Assembly (NCBI GenBank): GCA_014204635.1
Contig: JACHLS010000013.1
Coordinates: 1 to 64,000 of the forward strand
Reading direction: 5' to 3'
Origin: Sporosarcina luteola
Lineage (GTDB): Bacteria; Bacillota; Bacilli; Bacillales_A; Planococcaceae
Length of the DNA: 64,000 nucleotides
The translations under genes were made by a program, and so were the position numbers. The notes beneath the pieces were generated by a model. The model searched no databases. It was given only the letters and a program-made list of their open reading frames with translations, and had not been told where the DNA came from. Shown one piece after another: positions 61,083 to 64,000 of this stretch (position 1 is its first letter; each line of letters opens with the position of its first letter).

Positions 61083-62054
61083 ATGCCTAAAATTGACAAC
61101 ATGTTAGCCATTCTTTGGATGCTTCGTTCCCATGAAAAGATAACCGCACAACAAATCGCAGAAAAGCTGGAGCTGAATGTGAGGACCGTCTATCGATACA
61201 TCGATACACTTTCGACGAGTGGAGTGCTCATTGTCTCGGAACCCGGCCATCACGGTGGCTACAGCGTATTAAACCATTTCAAAGAGGCGCCGCTTTTTTT
61301 CGATGCAGAAGAACAAACCTCCTTGATACACGCTGCGAATTTTGCCAAAAACGCGGGTTATTATGGTGGGGAAGCGTTGGAAAGGGCTATTTCAAAGCTC
61401 GGCAACTATGTAACCGACAAACAGGAAAGCCAGATTAACCGGCAGGTTGCTAGTTTGGAAGTGATGAATGGATACCGTTCCTCCCCAGTCGCCTTTTCAC
61501 TGAACGAGCTAGAACGAGCCGTGGCTGAAGGCGTCTCAGTGAAGATTCAATACCCGTCAAAGCGGGAGCTCCAACTAACGGATCGATTGGTTGACCCGTA
61601 TAAAATCCTGTATTGGAATACAAAGTGGTATCTCATTGGATATTGCCATCTTCGTAAAGCTCATCGTAGTTTTCGAATCGATCGTATCAAGAGCTTCATC
61701 GTCACAGAATATCCATTTAACGAGACGGAACACTTTTCTCCGCATGACTTTTTTATGGAAAACCTTCTGCCAACCTTACCTGAAGAAGGGGTTGAATCCG
61801 TCGTCATCCAAGGGGGGCCAAACGTATTGGACGATTTATGCCAGCATTGGTTTTTAAGTCATTATGTACAAAATCGGAATGCAAACCAAGCCTGCTTTTT
61901 ACTTGATCTGGAGATGATCCGTACGTTTGTGCCGTATCTACTTTTACCCTATGGCGCTTCCATACGTGTCATAGCACCGAGCAGTTTACAGAAAAGGTTA
62001 ATCGAGGTCCTAACAGAATTGCTCCAATTCCATCAAACATCATCACTTCCCTGA
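61083..62054 (+). CDS. HTH/WYL-domain transcriptional regulator
   Basis: 323 residues of the YafY-like class. N-terminal HTH_11: ILWMLRSHEKITAQQIAEKL then ELNVRTVYRYIDTLSTSGV. The central WYL domain (about 150-225) includes KILYWNTKWYLIGYCHLRKA and HRSFRIDRIKSFIV. A C-terminal WCX-like extension follows. WYL domains bind small ligands or nucleic acids. No operator was identified, and the target may be the adjacent DJ-1/PfpI gene 63 nt downstream. Confidence 0.88.
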   Translation: MPKIDNMLAILWMLRSHEKITAQQIAEKLELNVRTVYRYIDTLSTSGVLIVSEPGHHGGYSVLNHFKEAPLFFDAEEQTSLIHAANFAKNAGYYGGEALERAISKLGNYVTDKQESQINRQVASLEVMNGYRSSPVAFSLNELERAVAEGVSVKIQYPSKRELQLTDRLVDPYKILYWNTKWYLIGYCHLRKAHRSFRIDRIKSFIVTEYPFNETEHFSPHDFFMENLLPTLPEEGVESVVIQGGPNVLDDLCQHWFLSHYVQNRNANQACFLLDLEMIRTFVPYLLLPYGASIRVIAPSSLQKRLIEVLTELLQFHQTSSLP

Positions 62055-62076
62055 CGCTGGCTGTCAGGGAAGTTTT
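62046..62076 (+). terminator. Terminator after WYL regulator
   Basis: CTTCCCTGAC (046-055) pairs with GTCAGGGAAG, loop GCTGGCT, then TTTTATT. The stop codon TGA lies in the left arm. Confidence 0.88.
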
Positions 62077-62117
62077 ATTATAATGGGCGATAGTAATAGG
62101 AAAAGGAGTGTTTAATA

Positions 62118-62750
62118 ATGATGAAATCGAGGAAGGCGTACTTGTACGTATTCGACACGATGTCGGATTGGGAATATGGATATTTAATTGCTGAATTAAC
62201 TACGGGGAGATATTTTAAAAAGAATATTGCACCTCTTGAAGTCGTGACATTCGGAAGGACTAAAGAAACCATTATGACAATGGGCGGATTAGCGGTTAAG
62301 CCTGCACTTTCACTGGACGAATGCATATTTAGAGATCAGGATCTAATTATTTTACCAGGCGGCAACACGTGGGGAGAGCCGATCCATCAACCGATTTTGA
62401 GAACCGTTACGAATGCTGCAGATCAAGGCGCCATTATTGCTGCGATTTGTGGTGCGACTGTCGGCCTTGCAGATATCGGGTTCCTCGACATGAGACAACA
62501 TACAAGCAATGACTTGGATTATTTGAAAATGGTCAGCCCTCATTACAAAGGGGAATCATATTTCGTACAAAATCCTGTCGTTTCCAGTGGGAATCTCGTG
62601 ACTGCCACTGGTATAGCGCCTTTGGAATTTGCAAAGGAAGTGCTAACATTATTGGATGTCTTTGAAACAGCTACCTTACATTCATGGTATAGCCTAAACA
62701 AGACCCAGCAGCCTGAACACTTTTTTCAGTTGATGAATTCTCTAGAGTAA
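62118..62750 (+). CDS. DJ-1/PfpI family protein
   Basis: 210 residues. Class I glutamine-amidotransferase-like fold with the nucleophile-elbow Cys111 in AAICGATVGLAD, an acidic residue in YLIAELTTG and the DLIILPGGNTWGE strand-turn. It resembles B. subtilis YoaZ/YdeA-type proteins, variously annotated as proteases, chaperones or glyoxalases. The activity is uncertain. AAAGGAGTG precedes the ATG at 62118; a second ATG follows at 62121. Confidence 0.88.
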   Translation: MMKSRKAYLYVFDTMSDWEYGYLIAELTTGRYFKKNIAPLEVVTFGRTKETIMTMGGLAVKPALSLDECIFRDQDLIILPGGNTWGEPIHQPILRTVTNAADQGAIIAAICGATVGLADIGFLDMRQHTSNDLDYLKMVSPHYKGESYFVQNPVVSSGNLVTATGIAPLEFAKEVLTLLDVFETATLHSWYSLNKTQQPEHFFQLMNSLE

Positions 62751-62752
62751 TA

Positions 62753-62789
62753 AAAACGAAAAGCCGTGTCTCTATCTACACGGCTTTTA
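62753..62789. terminator. Bidirectional terminator
   Basis: AAGCCGTGT (761-769) pairs with ACACGGCTT (778-786), with A-rich left flank and T-rich right flank, between convergent DJ-1 and HAD genes. Confidence 0.9.
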
Positions 62790-63317
62790 CTGTTTATGAG
62801 CATCTTGAATAATCCAATCAACAGCACTAGGTAAGTCGGGAAACACAGCATCTGCAAGTGGGTCGGATTCTCCTAAGAACACTCCTTTTGTTCCTGCTCT
62901 CTTACCGGCCATGACATCAGTGTCGGTATCCCCTACCATATAAGACTTCGATAAATCGACATTGTATTGAGCTGCCAAGTCCTCGATCAGTTTACTGTTT
63001 GGTTTGCGGCAAGCACATCCCGATTTCGGTTTATGCGGACAGTACGCTACATCGTGGACGATAGCGCCGCCCTTGCGCAATTCCGCTATCATATGCTTGT
63101 GGATTGCTTGAAGCTCTGATTCCTTCATAAAGCCAAGACCGACTCCGCCTTGATTTGTGACGACAAAGATATAATCGAACTGCGCATTCAGTTTTTTGAT
63201 CGCTGCTGGAACGCCGGGCAGAAAGTACAAATCTCGTGGCCGGTTTACGAACTTTACCCTATTGGTGAGCACTTCATTAATGACTCCATCTCGATCTAAA
63301 AAAACCGCTTTTTTCAA
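62787..63317 (-). CDS. HAD phosphatase, GmhB/histidinol-phosphatase type
   Basis: 176 residues from TTG 63317 (GGAGGG 6 nt upstream). HAD motifs are Asp8 and Asp10 in FLDRDGVINE, VVTNQGGVGLG, and MVGDTDTDVMAG. A zinc loop is present in CPHKPKSGCACRKP, the mark of D-glycero-D-manno-heptose-1,7-bisphosphate 7-phosphatase and related enzymes. No heptose genes are nearby, so the substrate remains open. Confidence 0.9.
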   Translation of the reverse strand: MKKAVFLDRDGVINEVLTNRVKFVNRPRDLYFLPGVPAAIKKLNAQFDYIFVVTNQGGVGLGFMKESELQAIHKHMIAELRKGGAIVHDVAYCPHKPKSGCACRKPNSKLIEDLAAQYNVDLSKSYMVGDTDTDVMAGKRAGTKGVFLGESDPLADAVFPDLPSAVDWIIQDAHKQ

Positions 63318-63391
63318 ATTGTTTCCCTCCTGACCTGTCGTCTTGTTGCAATGTTAGATGAACACTTTTACAAGTTTACATAATAAAATTA

Positions 63392-64000
63392 TTATACTTC
63401 ACAAAATTCTGGATTATACTTCACTTCCGCATGATTCTTCAGAAGCAATTCTTCTTTAACGCATTGACCTGTCCTCTTGTCGACTGTTTTTCGCCATATT
63501 TCATTTTTCCGAAATTTTTTGCCGTCTTGTTGGTAAAAAGCATGCTCCCTCTCAACAATATGATAAGCACAGGCAGTAGCTTCATTGGAATAAATAACAC
63601 CCTTCAAATGCCGATCTGTCAGCCAAACTCGAATTTGAAAGGAATACTCCGTGTCATTTTTAAAACGAAGATCAACATAATTATAAAAGACGCTCGCCCC
63701 ACTGCCGAATGGCAAGACTCGACCCTCGTCTGGAAATGGATCAAAGCTGTGGTGATGCCGCTCCACAATCGTGAGAGGCGTATGAAGTGCCATCCAATAC
63801 AATAAGTTAGCGAGTTGACAAATACCGCCCCCAATTCCGGTTTTCACCTCGCCCCTCGATAATTGCATTCCTTTGCTATATCCTTTTCCCTTCGTTGCAC
63901 GTCCAACAAGCCGCCAAAACGAAAACACCTCACCCGGCTCGATGAGAATGCCATCAATCGCTTTGGCTGCAATCGTAAGGTTGACGATTTTATTCTCCTG
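63392..64000 (-). CDS. VanW-family protein, 5' end outside window
   Basis: The open frame continues without a start to the last base of the window (203 codons visible). VanW-family segments are NLTIAAKAIDGILIEPGEVF at the edge, GRATKGKGYSKGMQLSRGEV, TGIGGGICQLANLLYWMALH and PFGSGASVFYNYVDL. VanW-like proteins are found beside glycopeptide-resistance genes and widely in Gram-positive chromosomes; function unknown. A GTG at 63928 could be mistaken for a start, but the family pattern clearly extends upstream of it. Confidence 0.9.
   Translation of the reverse strand, partial: QENKIVNLTIAAKAIDGILIEPGEVFSFWRLVGRATKGKGYSKGMQLSRGEVKTGIGGGICQLANLLYWMALHTPLTIVERHHHSFDPFPDEGRVLPFGSGASVFYNYVDLRFKNDTEYSFQIRVWLTDRHLKGVIYSNEATACAYHIVEREHAFYQQDGKKFRKNEIWRKTVDKRTGQCVKEELLLKNHAEVKYNPEFCEV

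Overview
The window looks like chromosomal DNA of an endospore-forming Bacillales species, most likely from Planococcaceae (Sporosarcina-like). The evidence is Firmicutes-type AGGAGG ribosome binding sites with many TTG and GTG starts, moderate GC, an alpha/beta-type small acid-soluble spore protein, a YlxY-type deacetylase, an aa3 quinol oxidase operon (qoxABCD) and T-box leaders. The family-level assignment is inference. No phage, insertion sequence or CRISPR array was seen.

Layout. 1-7.2 kb: tRNA-Arg(CCU), small genes, an alpha/beta hydrolase with an autoregulated TetR repressor, a Nudix hydrolase, a PaiB-like protein, a metallo-beta-lactamase-fold hydrolase abutting a truncated DUF3784 gene, and a Yip1-family membrane protein. 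7.4-13.7 kb: a divergent formate module, with fdhF plus its DUF1641 partner on minus and mpsC-like, fdhD and an oxalate/formate-type MFS transporter on plus; fdhF has an attenuator-like leader. 13.7-26.4 kb: YlxY-like deacetylase, an AGCS symporter, two paralogous pairs of DUF948 proteins flanking an ECF sigma/DUF4179 pair, DUF1805, a membrane-anchored trypsin-like protease, the SASP, an alkaline-phosphatase-superfamily enzyme, DUF1540, DUF2892 and glutamine synthetase. 26.7-30.6 kb: qoxABCD.

31-35 kb: a BASS-family transporter followed by a segment present three times. Each copy carries a 128-residue membrane protein gene with its own promoter, and copies 2 and 3 also carry decayed remnants of the transporter's 3' end. 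35.6-43.6 kb: serine hydrolase, Nudix, a TetR-GDSL-SDR operon, GNAT, a DUF4362/DUF3221 lipoprotein and an alpha/beta hydrolase.

43.8-54.3 kb is the most unusual part. A threonyl-tRNA synthetase lacking both N-terminal domains (TGS and editing) sits behind three tandem T-box leaders, each with an ACC specifier. Immediately upstream is a minus-strand operon running ECF sigma, a membrane protein with a signal-peptidase-like ectodomain that lacks the expected serine, a giant FtsX-type permease, an ABC ATPase, a lipoprotein with a C39-peptidase-like fold lacking its Cys/His, and a second giant permease. I read this as a sigma-controlled surface/export module in which two protease folds have been turned into non-catalytic domains.

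54.4-64 kb: small secreted and membrane proteins, a frameshifted gene, a Cys-rich copper-storage protein, an O-methyltransferase, a second MBL-fold hydrolase, a second AGCS symporter, a WYL regulator, a DJ-1/PfpI protein, a GmhB-like HAD phosphatase and the truncated end of a VanW-family gene.
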